A stretch of 64,000 nt of DNA, taken from positions 434,001 through 498,000 of the forward strand of contig NZ_SOAP01000002.1 of NCBI RefSeq assembly GCF_004364805.1, written 5' to 3'. Position numbers and translations under genes: made by a program. Positions 41,666-50,063 of this stretch are shown one piece after another (within the stretch, counting starts at the first letter, position 1; every line of letters starts with the position of its first letter). The notes below the pieces were generated by a model. The model had not been told where the DNA came from. It saw nothing but the letters and a program-made list of their open reading frames with translations, and searched no databases. The DNA is from Pelagimonas phthalicica (lineage in GTDB: Bacteria > Pseudomonadota > Alphaproteobacteria > Rhodobacterales > Rhodobacteraceae).

Positions 41666-42631
41666 ATGAGCGGATTGCTGGCTCTGCTGGATGACGTATC
41701 GGCCATCGCCAAAGTGGCGGCGGCCTCAGTTGATGATATTGGCGCGGCCGCGATGAAAGCAGGCTCCAAGACTGCCGGGGTCATTATTGACGATGCGGCG
41801 GTGACGCCGAAATATGTGCAGGGCTTTGCACCAGCGCGGGAATTGCCAATCATTTGGCGGATCGCGCGAGGGTCCTTGATCAACAAGCTTGTTTTGCTGA
41901 TGCCTGCGGTTCTGCTGATGGCCGCCTTTGCCCCTTGGATGGTCTGGCCTTTGCTGATCCTGGGTGGCGGTTACCTGTGCTATGAGGGGGCGGAAAAGAT
42001 CGTCCATGTTCTCATGCCGCATGATCAGCACAGCGGTGGGCCGGATGGCAGCCATGATGTGAAGGATCCCGAACATCTCGAAGAGGAAAAGATTCAGGGC
42101 GCGATCAAGACAGACTTTATCCTATCTGCCGAGATCATGGTGATCTCTCTCTCTGCCATTGATGCCCCGAATTTCTGGATGCAGGCCGCGACTTTGGCGG
42201 TTGTTGCGGTGCTGATCACGGCGGTTGTTTACGGGGCCGTGGCGGTGATCGTCAAAATGGACGATGTCGGCATGTGGATGAACCAGAACAGTTCCGTCGC
42301 TGCTGTGCGCGGGTTGGGCCGCTTGATCGTTCGTTTCATGCCCTGGCTGCTCTTGGCACTTACCGTGATTGGCACGGCGGCGATGCTTTGGGTTGGGGGC
42401 TCGATCATTGTGCATTCACTACACGAGATGGGGTGGCACATGCCCGAAGAGGAAATCCACCACATTGCCGTCGCGTATGGTCAGCAAAATCCGGGGTTGG
42501 AATGGGGCATCACCGCCGCCATCGACTTTGTTCTCGGCTTTGTGGTTGGGTTGTTCCTGATCCCGATCGGGACCAAGATTATCGCCCCGATTTGGGGGGC
42601 GTTGTTTGGTAAAAAGAAAGAGGCGCATTAA
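41666..42631 (+). CDS. DUF808 (YedI-type) membrane protein
   Basis: The 321-residue protein has the DUF808 opening MSGLLALLDDVSAIAKVAAASVDD, whose DDVSAIAK segment is diagnostic. The membrane helices include LVLLMPAVLLMAAFAPWMVWPLLILGG, reading over residues 75-101, plus three to four more further on. PHDQ and a charged loop lie between helices two and three. The family occurs widely in proteobacteria and its function is not known. It is divergent from gap and converges with ialB, with hairpins between. Confidence 0.9.
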   Translation: MSGLLALLDDVSAIAKVAAASVDDIGAAAMKAGSKTAGVIIDDAAVTPKYVQGFAPARELPIIWRIARGSLINKLVLLMPAVLLMAAFAPWMVWPLLILGGGYLCYEGAEKIVHVLMPHDQHSGGPDGSHDVKDPEHLEEEKIQGAIKTDFILSAEIMVISLSAIDAPNFWMQAATLAVVAVLITAVVYGAVAVIVKMDDVGMWMNQNSSVAAVRGLGRLIVRFMPWLLLALTVIGTAAMLWVGGSIIVHSLHEMGWHMPEEEIHHIAVAYGQQNPGLEWGITAAIDFVLGFVVGLFLIPIGTKIIAPIWGALFGKKKEAH

Positions 42632-42657
42632 CTGCGCCTCTGTCTGACTAATCTGCT

Positions 42658-42679
42658 AAAGCGTCCTTCGGGGCGCTTT
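42658..42679. terminator. Hairpin between convergent DUF808 and ialB genes
   Basis: A nine-pair stem (aaagcgtcc / gggcgcttt with wobble) carries a TTCG tetraloop. A second hairpin (gaggcgca / tgcgcctc, 42620-42640) overlaps the DUF808 stop codon. T runs are poor on both sides, so termination may be partial. Confidence 0.55.
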
Positions 42680-43307
42680 ATTGTTGGATGAAGGACGCAG
42701 CCTTGTAAGCGGCTGTGAAGCCTTTCAAAGACATTTCAACGGTGACTTTCTTATCCGGCGCAATCGCAGGCACGATGGACACTTGCGCAACGGCACCAGC
42801 CTTGAAACGGTTGATGTCTTCGTTGGTCAGGCCAACACGGGCATAACAGCCGATCTGGCTGCAGAAGGAATAGTCATAGCGACGCGCGCCGCCGCCATCG
42901 ACGGTGATGGTCAGCTTTTGTGGCAGCAAGGTTTCCAGAGGCACGATGAAAGTGCCGCCAGCAACGGCTTGACCGCCATCTTTGATTTTGAAGATGTTGA
43001 CTTCGGCAACGCTTGAGCCTGCTTCGTCTTTCAAGAGCTGGTACATCTGGCAAACATCAGTTCCCTCTGGAACCTCAAGGCAGCGCAGGACCCAATCGTC
43101 AAATCCATCTTGGGTATAGGTGCGCGGGCCGGAGGGTTTGGGCGTATTTGGGTCTTCGCCCATATCCAGCTCTGGCACGTCTGCGTTAACAACTGCACCT
43201 TCGGCAACATCTGCTGCCGGGTCTGCGGCTGGTTCGTCGCTTTGAGCAAAAGCCGGAGCAGCTGTCATGGCCGCAATCAACGACATGGTAAGAAGCGGTT
43301 TGTTCAT
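42678..43307 (-). CDS. IalB-family periplasmic protein
   Basis: The 209-residue protein has a signal peptide (ending APAFAQ, residue 22) and an acidic, Ala/Asp/Pro-rich spacer (23-65). The invasion-associated locus B domain follows, with DWVLRCLEVPEGTDVCQMYQ, a further Cys pair (CSQIGCYARVG) and the C-terminal VEMSLKGFTAAYKA. The four cysteines probably form two disulfides. The name comes from Bartonella, where IalB promotes entry into red cells. In free-living Rhodobacteraceae the domain is common and its role is unknown, possibly envelope related. Confidence 0.9.
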   Translation of the reverse strand: MNKPLLTMSLIAAMTAAPAFAQSDEPAADPAADVAEGAVVNADVPELDMGEDPNTPKPSGPRTYTQDGFDDWVLRCLEVPEGTDVCQMYQLLKDEAGSSVAEVNIFKIKDGGQAVAGGTFIVPLETLLPQKLTITVDGGGARRYDYSFCSQIGCYARVGLTNEDINRFKAGAVAQVSIVPAIAPDKKVTVEMSLKGFTAAYKAASFIQQ

Positions 43308-43464
43308 CGAAATCCCCTGAACCCGATTTTTTCTGAAGGATCGCTTAACACGGGACGGGCGCGCTGTCAGGGGAGAAATTCCTGACCCCCACCCGGAATG
43401 GGCAAATACCTGCCCGTTTCCTAAGCATCTGTAAGCAAGGCGGAAAACCAGCGGCTTAGACCGG

Positions 43465-43496
43465 AAAAAAGGAAAGGGGCCAGACGGCCCCTTTCC
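43465..43496 (-). terminator. Minus-strand terminator-like hairpin with no gene upstream
   Basis: A perfect 11-bp stem (ggaaaggggcc / ggcccctttcc) has a four-base loop and six T following it on the minus strand. No minus-strand gene lies upstream of it before the HerA-like gene, so it would end a short non-coding RNA or insulate the ialB promoter. Confidence 0.6.
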
Positions 43497-43502
43497 ATTT
43501 CA

Positions 43503-43646
43503 CTCCCTGTCGGACTGGCCGACTTTGTCATTGAGTGGGACGCTACGAAAGTCTTGGCGTGTGGTCAACAGGCTTTTCCCAATTAATTTCGCGAGATAGC
43601 AGAAAAAAATTGCCGCGCCCTAGGGCGCGGCCAGTCTGACAGGGAG
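43503..43646 (+). ncRNA. Candidate structured RNA closed by an 18-bp stem
   Basis: The segment 43503-43520 and its inverse at 43629-43646 pair over 18 positions, 17 Watson-Crick plus one G-U that pairs only in the plus-strand RNA. A 108-base loop is enclosed. The right arm shares three bases with a 20-bp palindrome at 43612-43631, so the two folds compete. The region precedes the HerA-like gene. It could be a separate small RNA or a 5' leader. No known family was matched. Confidence 0.35.
43603..43631 (-). terminator. Second minus-strand terminator-like palindrome
   Basis: A 20-bp perfect palindrome centred at 43621.5 (gccgcgccct and its inverse) is followed on the minus strand by AATTTTTTTC, a run of seven T. 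As a hairpin it has an eight-pair stem with a CTAG loop. No minus-strand gene is upstream. Confidence 0.55.
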
Positions 43647-43672
43647 GAAGTCTGTTCAAGGCAGGAGAGGAC

Positions 43673-43714
43673 ATGTTGCCTCGAACGGAAATGACACTGG
43701 CAGCTATTAGTTAA
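43673..43714 (+). CDS. Possible 13-residue leader peptide before HerA-like gene
   Basis: ATG at 43673 is preceded by AGGAGAGG, stronger than the site of the gene downstream, and opens MLPRTEMTLAAIS then TAA. The HerA-like start is 39 bases after its stop. It could be a leader peptide or chance; no conservation can be tested here. Confidence 0.25.
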   Translation: MLPRTEMTLAAIS

Positions 43715-43753
43715 GGATGTATGTTTGGCACCGTACGCTTGTGGAGAACTTTG

Positions 43754-45295
43754 ATGACAAATGGAATCTTTCTGGGTGGCGGTGGCAAGGGTTACGCCGA
43801 CAAACAATGGCTCAATCAGAAATATGCCAATCGCCATGGATTGATTGCCGGGGCAACCGGAACCGGGAAAACCGTGACCCTGCAAATCCTGGCCGAGGGG
43901 TTCTCCAATGCAGGCGTTCCCGTCTTTATGGCCGATGTCAAAGGGGACCTGTCTGGGCTGGCTGTATCAGGCTCGCCGGATCACAAACTGCATCAGCCGT
44001 TCATGGATCGCGCGGCCAAGATTGGCTTTGACGACTATACCTATGAAGGGTTCCCAGTCACCTTCTGGGACCTGTTTGGCAAACAGGGCCATCCGGTGCG
44101 CACCACAGTTGCCGAAATGGGGCCGCTGCTGCTGTCGCGCCTGTTGGAACTGTCCGAAGCCCAAGAGGGCATTTTGAACATCGCGTTCCGTTTGGCGGAT
44201 GAAGAAGGGCTGCCGCTGCTCGATCTGGACGATATCCGCGCCATGCTGGTCTGGATGGGCGAGAATCGCAAAGACCTGTCGCTGCGCTATGGCAATATCT
44301 CAACCGCCTCAATCGGCGCCATTCAACGCCGCCTCCTGGTGATCGAGAATCAGGGCGGGGCGAATTTCTTTGGCGAACCGGCCCTGGCCTTGGCCGATTT
44401 GATGCGGGTTGATGCGGATGGGCGCGGGCAGGTGAACGTTCTGGCGGCCAATGAATTGATGTCTTCACCACGGCTTTATTCGACCTTCCTCCTATGGTTG
44501 CTCTCGGAATTGTTCGAAGAATTGCCAGAGGTCGGCGACCCTGAGAAACCCAAGCTGGTATTCTTTTTTGACGAGGCGCATCTGCTCTTTGATGGCGCAC
44601 CCAAGGCGCTGGTCGACAAAGTGGAGCAGGTGGCGCGTCTGATCCGCTCCAAGGGGGTTGGGGTTTATTTCATCACCCAGAACCCGGACGACATCCCCGA
44701 GGATATCTTGGGCCAACTCGGCAACCGCATCCAGCACGCCCTGCGCGCCTTTACCGCGCGGGACAAAAAGGCCCTGCGCCTTGCGGCAGAAACCTACCGC
44801 CCGAACCCTGATTTTGACACGGAAACCGCCATTCGCGAGGTCGGTGTAGGGGAGGCGGTGACCTCGATGTTGCAAAAGAAAGGCGTGCCGGGGATCGTTC
44901 AGCGGACATTGATCCGCCCACCGTCTTCGCAATTGGGGCCGATCACCGCCGGTCAGCGCAAATCCGTTATTCTTGGTTCTGATTTGGCCGGAAAATACGA
45001 AGAGCGGCTGGATCGCAAATCGGCCTATGAGATCCTCAAGGCGCAGGCCGAGGCAGCGGCAAAGGCCGCAGAACAAGCCGAGGCCGAAGAAGAGGAAATG
45101 GAAACCGCGCAGCGAGAATATCGGGCAGGGCGGCGCTATTCAGGAACCCGCGTGTCACGCTCGACATCACGCCGCACCCGTCAAACCGAAAGCTTTGGCG
45201 ACGCTATGACCAAAATGGTTGTTAAGGAATTGACCGGAACAACCGGACGTCGCATTGTTCGCGGCATTCTCGGGGGGCTTTTTAAAGGTCGGTAA
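43754..45295 (+). CDS. HerA-like ATPase (DUF853 family)
   Basis: The 513-residue P-loop ATPase has Walker A GATGTGKT (33-40), the family segment [35 protein letters not shown] and Walker [13 protein letters not shown]. It belongs to the HerA/VirB4-like DUF853 group (YjgR in E. coli). Its C-terminal tail from about residue 430 is Ala/Glu-rich and then Arg/Ser/Thr-rich, probably a flexible coiled segment. Relatives translocate DNA or act with nucleases, but the cellular function of this branch is unknown; no NurA-type partner is nearby. The start at 43754 fits the family ([10 protein letters not shown]) and has GGAG upstream. Confidence 0.9.
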   Translation: MTNGIFLGGGGKGYADKQWLNQKYANRHGLIAGATGTGKTVTLQILAEGFSNAGVPVFMADVKGDLSGLAVSGSPDHKLHQPFMDRAAKIGFDDYTYEGFPVTFWDLFGKQGHPVRTTVAEMGPLLLSRLLELSEAQEGILNIAFRLADEEGLPLLDLDDIRAMLVWMGENRKDLSLRYGNISTASIGAIQRRLLVIENQGGANFFGEPALALADLMRVDADGRGQVNVLAANELMSSPRLYSTFLLWLLSELFEELPEVGDPEKPKLVFFFDEAHLLFDGAPKALVDKVEQVARLIRSKGVGVYFITQNPDDIPEDILGQLGNRIQHALRAFTARDKKALRLAAETYRPNPDFDTETAIREVGVGEAVTSMLQKKGVPGIVQRTLIRPPSSQLGPITAGQRKSVILGSDLAGKYEERLDRKSAYEILKAQAEAAAKAAEQAEAEEEEMETAQREYRAGRRYSGTRVSRSTSRRTRQTESFGDAMTKMVVKELTGTTGRRIVRGILGGLFKGR

Positions 45296-45336
45296 CGGCT
45301 ATGCCCCGTAAAAAAAACTTTGGGGCACCACTTTAA

Positions 45337-46224
45337 ATGATCGACGTCTTCTTTTACCGCCTTCTTATGCTGAGTGAATTGCAGCTTACGTTGCTCTTTT
45401 TGGGCTTGATGGTGGTCGGTGGTTTGTTGGGTTTAGTCTTGGTCAAACCCGGATCACCGTTAAACCGCTTGGATTTCTTCGTTCGTTTGGCCGGCGCGAA
45501 CTTTGTGCTTTCGGTTATACATGTCGGTTGGTTTTTCACTGCTCCGGCGGCCGAACTCGGCTTGTTTTCAGTGCTTTGCGCCGGGATTTGGTCTGGCTGC
45601 ATCATATTTGGATACTATGTGTATCGGATCAGCGCAGCACGTTGTTTGGATATAACAGGACGCACAGGAAAAGCCTGGCTGATCTTTGTGCCATTCGGTG
45701 TCTTTTGGTTTCTCTTTTCCGCTGGGCAAGAGGCAGCACAGGATGACCAACCGAAACGAAGTGGCTTTGGTAAAAAGGCAGGGGACCCAGCACTGCTCTT
45801 GCTTGGGATCGTCCTTTTCCTCACCAGTCGCTCGATTGATTCCCATCTGGAAAATGCTGAATTCCCGGCTTTTGAAAATGTAAGTGCCTTGCAACAAATA
45901 TCAGTTCGGGCGCAATCCATCGAAGAAATGTTTGCGCAAGAAGTTGAATTCACAAAGCCTGATTTACCAGTTGAGATCGATGTTGACCTTGATTTGGTCT
46001 CTATGTCTTCCTCCGGGAAGGAGCTTGTTTTGGGTTATGAGATTGACGGAGAGTTGGATGATTTCCACTACGGCCACTTCCCAAATCTCAAGGGCTATTT
46101 TTGCGAACCCGAGGTTTTTGGCACTGCGGTCGACAATGGTGGGCGTCTGAGCATGGTGGTGCGAAGCAAAGGAAACTCTGAAACCAAGTCCTATTTGATT
46201 TCAGGTACCGATTGCTCTGTTTGA
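45337..46224 (+). CDS. Membrane protein of unknown function
   Basis: The 295-residue protein has about five membrane helices in its first 170 residues (LTLLFLGLMVVGGLLGLVL, FVLSVIHVGWFFT, LCAGIWSGCIIFGYYVY, WLIFVPFGVFWFLF, ALLLLGIVLFLTS). A soluble C-terminal region of 120 residues ends in Cys-Ser-Val. RISAARCLDITGR between helices recalls DUF805-type loops, but the match is weak. Base composition is lower in GC than its neighbours, suggesting a less conserved or acquired gene. The start may be 45337 or the Met at 45367. It follows the HerA-like gene by 41 bases. Confidence 0.65.
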   Translation: MIDVFFYRLLMLSELQLTLLFLGLMVVGGLLGLVLVKPGSPLNRLDFFVRLAGANFVLSVIHVGWFFTAPAAELGLFSVLCAGIWSGCIIFGYYVYRISAARCLDITGRTGKAWLIFVPFGVFWFLFSAGQEAAQDDQPKRSGFGKKAGDPALLLLGIVLFLTSRSIDSHLENAEFPAFENVSALQQISVRAQSIEEMFAQEVEFTKPDLPVEIDVDLDLVSMSSSGKELVLGYEIDGELDDFHYGHFPNLKGYFCEPEVFGTAVDNGGRLSMVVRSKGNSETKSYLISGTDCSV

Positions 46225-46435
46225 TGAGGTGTAGGGCACAGCTTTTACAAGGTTGCATTGAAATGGGTGAACAGAAAGGCTTGTAGCGAGACGGAACAGC
46301 ACGCGTCAGGAACCGCAGTGCAAAGCGCGCATCAATCCAGTGCTCACACAGTCTATCAAAACGTCCTACACCCTTAGTCCTATTGGACCCGTCAGCGCCT
46401 GCGCCTAGTCTCGTAGCCAACGAAGAGGACTATCC

Positions 46436-46951
46436 ATGCATATGAATGATTCCCAAGAGATCAACGCCCCTGTGGAACAGGTTTGGGCCGCGATCCTGGA
46501 CGCTGAGATTTTGAAGCAATGCGTGCCCGGCTGCACCGAAATGGCAGGCAATGCGGAGGACGGTTTTGACGCGACCGTTGTACAGAAAGTTGGCCCGGTC
46601 AAAGCAACCTTCAAGGGGCATGTTTCCTTGTCCGACATGAACGCCCCCAACAGTTTGCACCTGTCTGGCGAGGGCAAGGGCGGCGCTGCCGGGTTTGCCA
46701 AGGGTGGTGCGGATGTCAGCCTGAGCGCCACGGAAAACGGTGGCACATTGCTCGAATACACGGTCGAGGCCAAGGTTGGCGGCAAGCTGGCGCAGCTTGG
46801 CAGTCGCATCGTTGACGGTTTTGCCAAGAAAATGGCCGACCAGTTCTTTACGAACTTCAAGACCGCCATCGAAGGCCCGTCTGAAGAAGGCGAAACCGAC
46901 GGCGAAGACAGTGGTGAAAAGAAAGGGTGGTTCAAGCGGATCGTCAGCTGA
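46436..46951 (+). CDS. coxG: CoxG family protein (carbon monoxide dehydrogenase subunit G, SRPBCC fold)
   Basis: The 171-residue protein opens with MHMNDSQEINAPVEQVWAAI and PGCTEM, the CoxG hallmark. It has an SRPBCC/START-like domain over residues 1-145, then an acidic tail ending in GWFKRIVS, which may anchor it to the membrane. In CO dehydrogenase systems CoxG helps membrane attachment and delivery of quinone to the enzyme. It lies 71 bases before coxS, so it is the first gene of the cox operon. GAAGAGGAC precedes the start; a second ATG two codons later is possible. Confidence 0.9.
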   Translation: MHMNDSQEINAPVEQVWAAILDAEILKQCVPGCTEMAGNAEDGFDATVVQKVGPVKATFKGHVSLSDMNAPNSLHLSGEGKGGAAGFAKGGADVSLSATENGGTLLEYTVEAKVGGKLAQLGSRIVDGFAKKMADQFFTNFKTAIEGPSEEGETDGEDSGEKKGWFKRIVS

Positions 46952-47022
46952 TCCGTGAACCAATCCCCATCTAAGTACCAAGCAACAGTACCAAGAATGA
47001 AGAATTTCAAGGGAGGAGAGAA

Positions 47023-47508
47023 ATGACAGAAGTGACCATGGTGGTGAACGGGAAATCCGTCACCAAATCGGTCAAGGGCAATACGCTCATGTCCGAGTTC
47101 TTGCGCGAAGAGCTGCGCCTGACCGGAACCCATGTGGGCTGTGACACCTCGCAATGCGGGGCTTGTGTCGTTCATGTGAATGGCGAAGCGGTCAAAAGTT
47201 GCACCATGTTCGCAGCCGAGGCCAACGGCTCTGAGGTCAAGACCATCGAGGGCATGGAAAACCCGGATGGGTCTTTGGGTGTCATCCAGCAGGCCTTTCA
47301 GGATCATCACGGTTTGCAATGTGGGTTCTGCACGCCAGGCATGGTGATGTCCGCAGCGGCGCTGCTCAAGGACAATCCAAAGCCGACCGAGGCCGAGATC
47401 CGCGATTACCTCGAAGGCAATATCTGCCGCTGCACCGGTTACCACAATATCGTCAAGGCGATCATGGCAGCCAGCGGTCAAGACGTGACCAGTATCGCAG
47501 CCGAATAA
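47023..47508 (+). CDS. coxS: Xanthine oxidase-family [2Fe-2S] subunit (CoxS, form II type)
   Basis: The 161-residue small subunit has two iron-sulfur clusters. Cys40, 45, 48 and 60 ([10 protein letters not shown]) form the plant-ferredoxin-type cluster. Cys100, 103, 135 and 137 (CGFCTPG, CRCTGY) form the second. It passes electrons from the molybdenum subunit to the FAD subunit. Gene order S-L-M with coxG is typical of form II coxSLM. GGGAGGAG gives a strong ribosome binding site. Confidence 0.95.
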   Translation: MTEVTMVVNGKSVTKSVKGNTLMSEFLREELRLTGTHVGCDTSQCGACVVHVNGEAVKSCTMFAAEANGSEVKTIEGMENPDGSLGVIQQAFQDHHGLQCGFCTPGMVMSAAALLKDNPKPTEAEIRDYLEGNICRCTGYHNIVKAIMAASGQDVTSIAAE

Positions 47509-47600
47509 TCTGATTTGAGACGCGGCGGGGAGGCCCGCCAAGGAATTTTCCGAAAACGATGGCCCAAATAACGCCATCGACCCAAGGGAGGAACAGGACC

Positions 47601-49970
47601 ATGCCGAAGGATCATGGCATTGGCGCAAGCCCGAAGCGACGCGAAGACGTCCGCTTTCTGACCGGCGCCGGTAATTATACAGATGACATCAACGTTCAGG
47701 GGCAGGCCTATGTGCATTTCCTGCGCTCGGACGTGGCTCATGGTAAGATCAACAATATCGATACGGCTGCTGCGGCGGCCATGCCGGGTGTTGTGCGCAT
47801 TTTCACCGGAGCCGACTTCGAAGGCGTTGGCGGCATTCCTTGCGGCTGGCAGGTGACCGACAAACATGGCGAGCCCATGAAAGAGCCGGCCCACCCGGTT
47901 CTCGCACAGGGCAAAGCGCGCCATGTTGGTGATCCGATTGCCGCCGTTGTCGCCGACAGCCTCGAAGAGGCGCGCAATGCCGCCGAGGCGATTGAGCTGG
48001 ATATCGAAGAACTGCCAGCCGTGGTCGACATGAAGGCCGCGCTCGAAGGTGGCGCGACCAAGGTTCATGACGATCTGGATGACAACCTTTGCTATGACTG
48101 GCAATTCGGAAGCCCGGCGGATGAAACTGACGCGGTGTTTGCCAATGCGGCGCATGTCACCACGTTGGAGCTGATCAACAACCGTCTGGTTGCCAACCCG
48201 ATGGAGCCTCGTGTGGCTGTGGGCGATTATTCCCGCGCCAATGACGAATCCAAGCTCTACACAACCTCGCAAAACCCGCATGTGATCCGGCTGCTCATGG
48301 GGGCCTTTGTTCTGGGCATTCCAGAGCACAAGCTGACCGTTATTGCGCCTGATGTGGGTGGCGGTTTTGGCACCAAGATCTTCCATTATGCCGAGGAAGC
48401 CTTTTGCACCTTTGCGGCCAAGGCCTGTAACCGTCCGGTGAAATGGACCTCGACCCGGTCCGAAGCCTTCATGTCGGATGCACATGGACGCGATCACGTG
48501 TCCAAGATCGAGTTGGCGCTGGATGCCGATAATAACTTTATCGGTTTGCGTACAGATACTTACGCCAATATGGGTGCCTATCTGTCGACCTTTGCCTCAT
48601 CGGTTCCAACCTGGCTGCATGGCACGCTGATGGCGGGCAACTATAAGACGCCAAATGTTACCGTGAACGTCAAAGCCGTGTTCACCAACACTGTTCCGGT
48701 TGACGCTTATCGCGGGGCAGGGCGCCCTGAGGCGACCTATCAGCTTGAGCGTGTGATTGACAAAGCTGCCCGCGAGGTGGGTGTCGATCCAATCGCCTTG
48801 CGCCGTCAGAACTTTATCACACAATTCCCCTATGCCACGCCTGTTGCCGTCGAATATGACACCGGCGATTACGAGGCGACCATGGCCAAAATGGAAGAGC
48901 TGATGGATCTGCCCGGTTTTGCAGCCCGTCGTGCGGCCTCTGAGGCCAATGGCAAGCTGCGTGGCTTTGGCGTGAACTGCTTTATCGAGGCCTGCGGGAT
49001 CGCTCCGTCCAACCTGGTTGGTCAGTTGGGCGCTCGTGCCGGTCTTTATGATGCGGCAACGGTGCGTGTGAACGCCACCGGTTCAATCTCGGTCATGGTT
49101 GGGGCGCATAGCCACGGTCAGGGCCACGAAACCGTTTTCCCACAGGTCGTTGCCGAGATGCTGGGCATTGATGAGAGCATGGTTGACATCGTGCATGGTG
49201 ACACCTCCAAGATCCCGTTTGGCATGGGCACCTATGGCTCGCGGTCCTTGGCGGTCTGTGGCTCGGCCATGGTGCGCGCAACCGAAAAGATCATCAACAA
49301 GGCCAAGAAAATCGCGGCCCACCTGCTTGAGGCGTCCGAGGGCGATATCGAGCTGAAGGATGGTCAATTCTCCATCGCGGGCACCGACAAATCGGTGGCT
49401 TGGGGCGATGTGACCCTGGCGGCCTATGTGCCACATAACTATCCGCTTGAGGATATTGAGCCTGGTTTGGAAGAGACGGCGTTTTATGATCCGGCCAACT
49501 TTACCTATCCGGCAGGTGCCTATGCCTGTGAGGTCGAGGTTGATCCGGATACCGGCAAGGTCACTGTTGAAAAATTCGTCTCGGCGGATGATTTCGGCAA
49601 TGTGGTCAACCCGATGATCGTAGAAGGTCAGGTTCATGGAGGGATCGCGCAAGGGATCGGTCAGGCATTGTTGGAAAACTGTGCTTATGACGAAAACGGT
49701 CAGTTGCTGAGCGCCTCCTATATGGATTACGCCATGCCACGTGCTGATGATCTGCCGCATATGGAAAACTATACGGTCGACCATTCCTGCCAGACCCCTT
49801 GTACCCATAACCCTCTTGGGGTGAAGGGCTGCGGTGAGGCCGGTGCGATCGGCTCGCCTCCGACCATTGTGAACGCGGTGATTGATGCGCTGCAATCGGG
49901 TGGCCATAATGTGGAGCACATCGATATGCCCGTATCGCCATCGCGCGTTTGGGAGGCCATGCAAGGCTAA
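47601..49970 (+). CDS. coxL: Molybdopterin large subunit, form II CoxL-like
   Basis: This 789-residue catalytic subunit of the xanthine oxidase family holds molybdopterin cytosine dinucleotide. Motifs include VGGGFGTKIF, DAYRGAGRPEA with the active-site loop AYRGAGR at 369-375, and GGIAQGIGQALLE near the C-terminus, plus KGCGEAGAIGSPP with the catalytic Glu. The loop lacks the AYxCSFR sequence of true (form I) CO dehydrogenase, so the substrate is probably not CO or not mainly CO. The start at 47601 has AAGGGAGG upstream; an earlier ATG at 47559 adds 14 non-conserved residues. Confidence 0.93.
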   Translation: MPKDHGIGASPKRREDVRFLTGAGNYTDDINVQGQAYVHFLRSDVAHGKINNIDTAAAAAMPGVVRIFTGADFEGVGGIPCGWQVTDKHGEPMKEPAHPVLAQGKARHVGDPIAAVVADSLEEARNAAEAIELDIEELPAVVDMKAALEGGATKVHDDLDDNLCYDWQFGSPADETDAVFANAAHVTTLELINNRLVANPMEPRVAVGDYSRANDESKLYTTSQNPHVIRLLMGAFVLGIPEHKLTVIAPDVGGGFGTKIFHYAEEAFCTFAAKACNRPVKWTSTRSEAFMSDAHGRDHVSKIELALDADNNFIGLRTDTYANMGAYLSTFASSVPTWLHGTLMAGNYKTPNVTVNVKAVFTNTVPVDAYRGAGRPEATYQLERVIDKAAREVGVDPIALRRQNFITQFPYATPVAVEYDTGDYEATMAKMEELMDLPGFAARRAASEANGKLRGFGVNCFIEACGIAPSNLVGQLGARAGLYDAATVRVNATGSISVMVGAHSHGQGHETVFPQVVAEMLGIDESMVDIVHGDTSKIPFGMGTYGSRSLAVCGSAMVRATEKIINKAKKIAAHLLEASEGDIELKDGQFSIAGTDKSVAWGDVTLAAYVPHNYPLEDIEPGLEETAFYDPANFTYPAGAYACEVEVDPDTGKVTVEKFVSADDFGNVVNPMIVEGQVHGGIAQGIGQALLENCAYDENGQLLSASYMDYAMPRADDLPHMENYTVDHSCQTPCTHNPLGVKGCGEAGAIGSPPTIVNAVIDALQSGGHNVEHIDMPVSPSRVWEAMQG

Positions 49971-49980
49971 GAGGAGAGCG

Positions 49981-50039
49981 CTGGGGGCTGTCGGCCCCCA
50001 GACCCCCGAGGATATTTTTGGCCCAAAGAAACCTGAAGG
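49981..50039 (+). repeat. Rhodobacteraceae intergenic repeat, copy A
   Basis: The unit is an 8-bp GC stem (ctgggggc / gcccccag, 49981-50001) followed by a conserved tail at 50003-50039 that includes ccgaggatatttttggccc. Two further copies lie at 62902-63235 (split) and 63250-63312 (inverted). It sits between coxL and coxM, inside an operon, so it is transcribed. Confidence 0.75.
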
Positions 50040-50063
50040 TGGCATGGGTCGAAGGAGGAAAGA

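Larger units (their letters stand above)
43308..43753. other. 446-bp region without a confirmed gene between ialB and HerA-like gene
   Basis: The part next to ialB (43308-43464) should hold the ialB promoter. The rest is dense in secondary structure: two GC-rich hairpins with A runs on their left (T runs on the minus strand), an 18-bp inverted repeat, and a possible 13-codon leader peptide. No tRNA or known riboswitch pattern was recognised. Confidence 0.6.

Noticed and set aside
43471-43646. Structured region considered as 6S RNA, tmRNA or SRP RNA
   Set aside because: Size alone fits 6S, but no conserved sequence of any of these RNAs was recognised, so only a generic candidate is reported.
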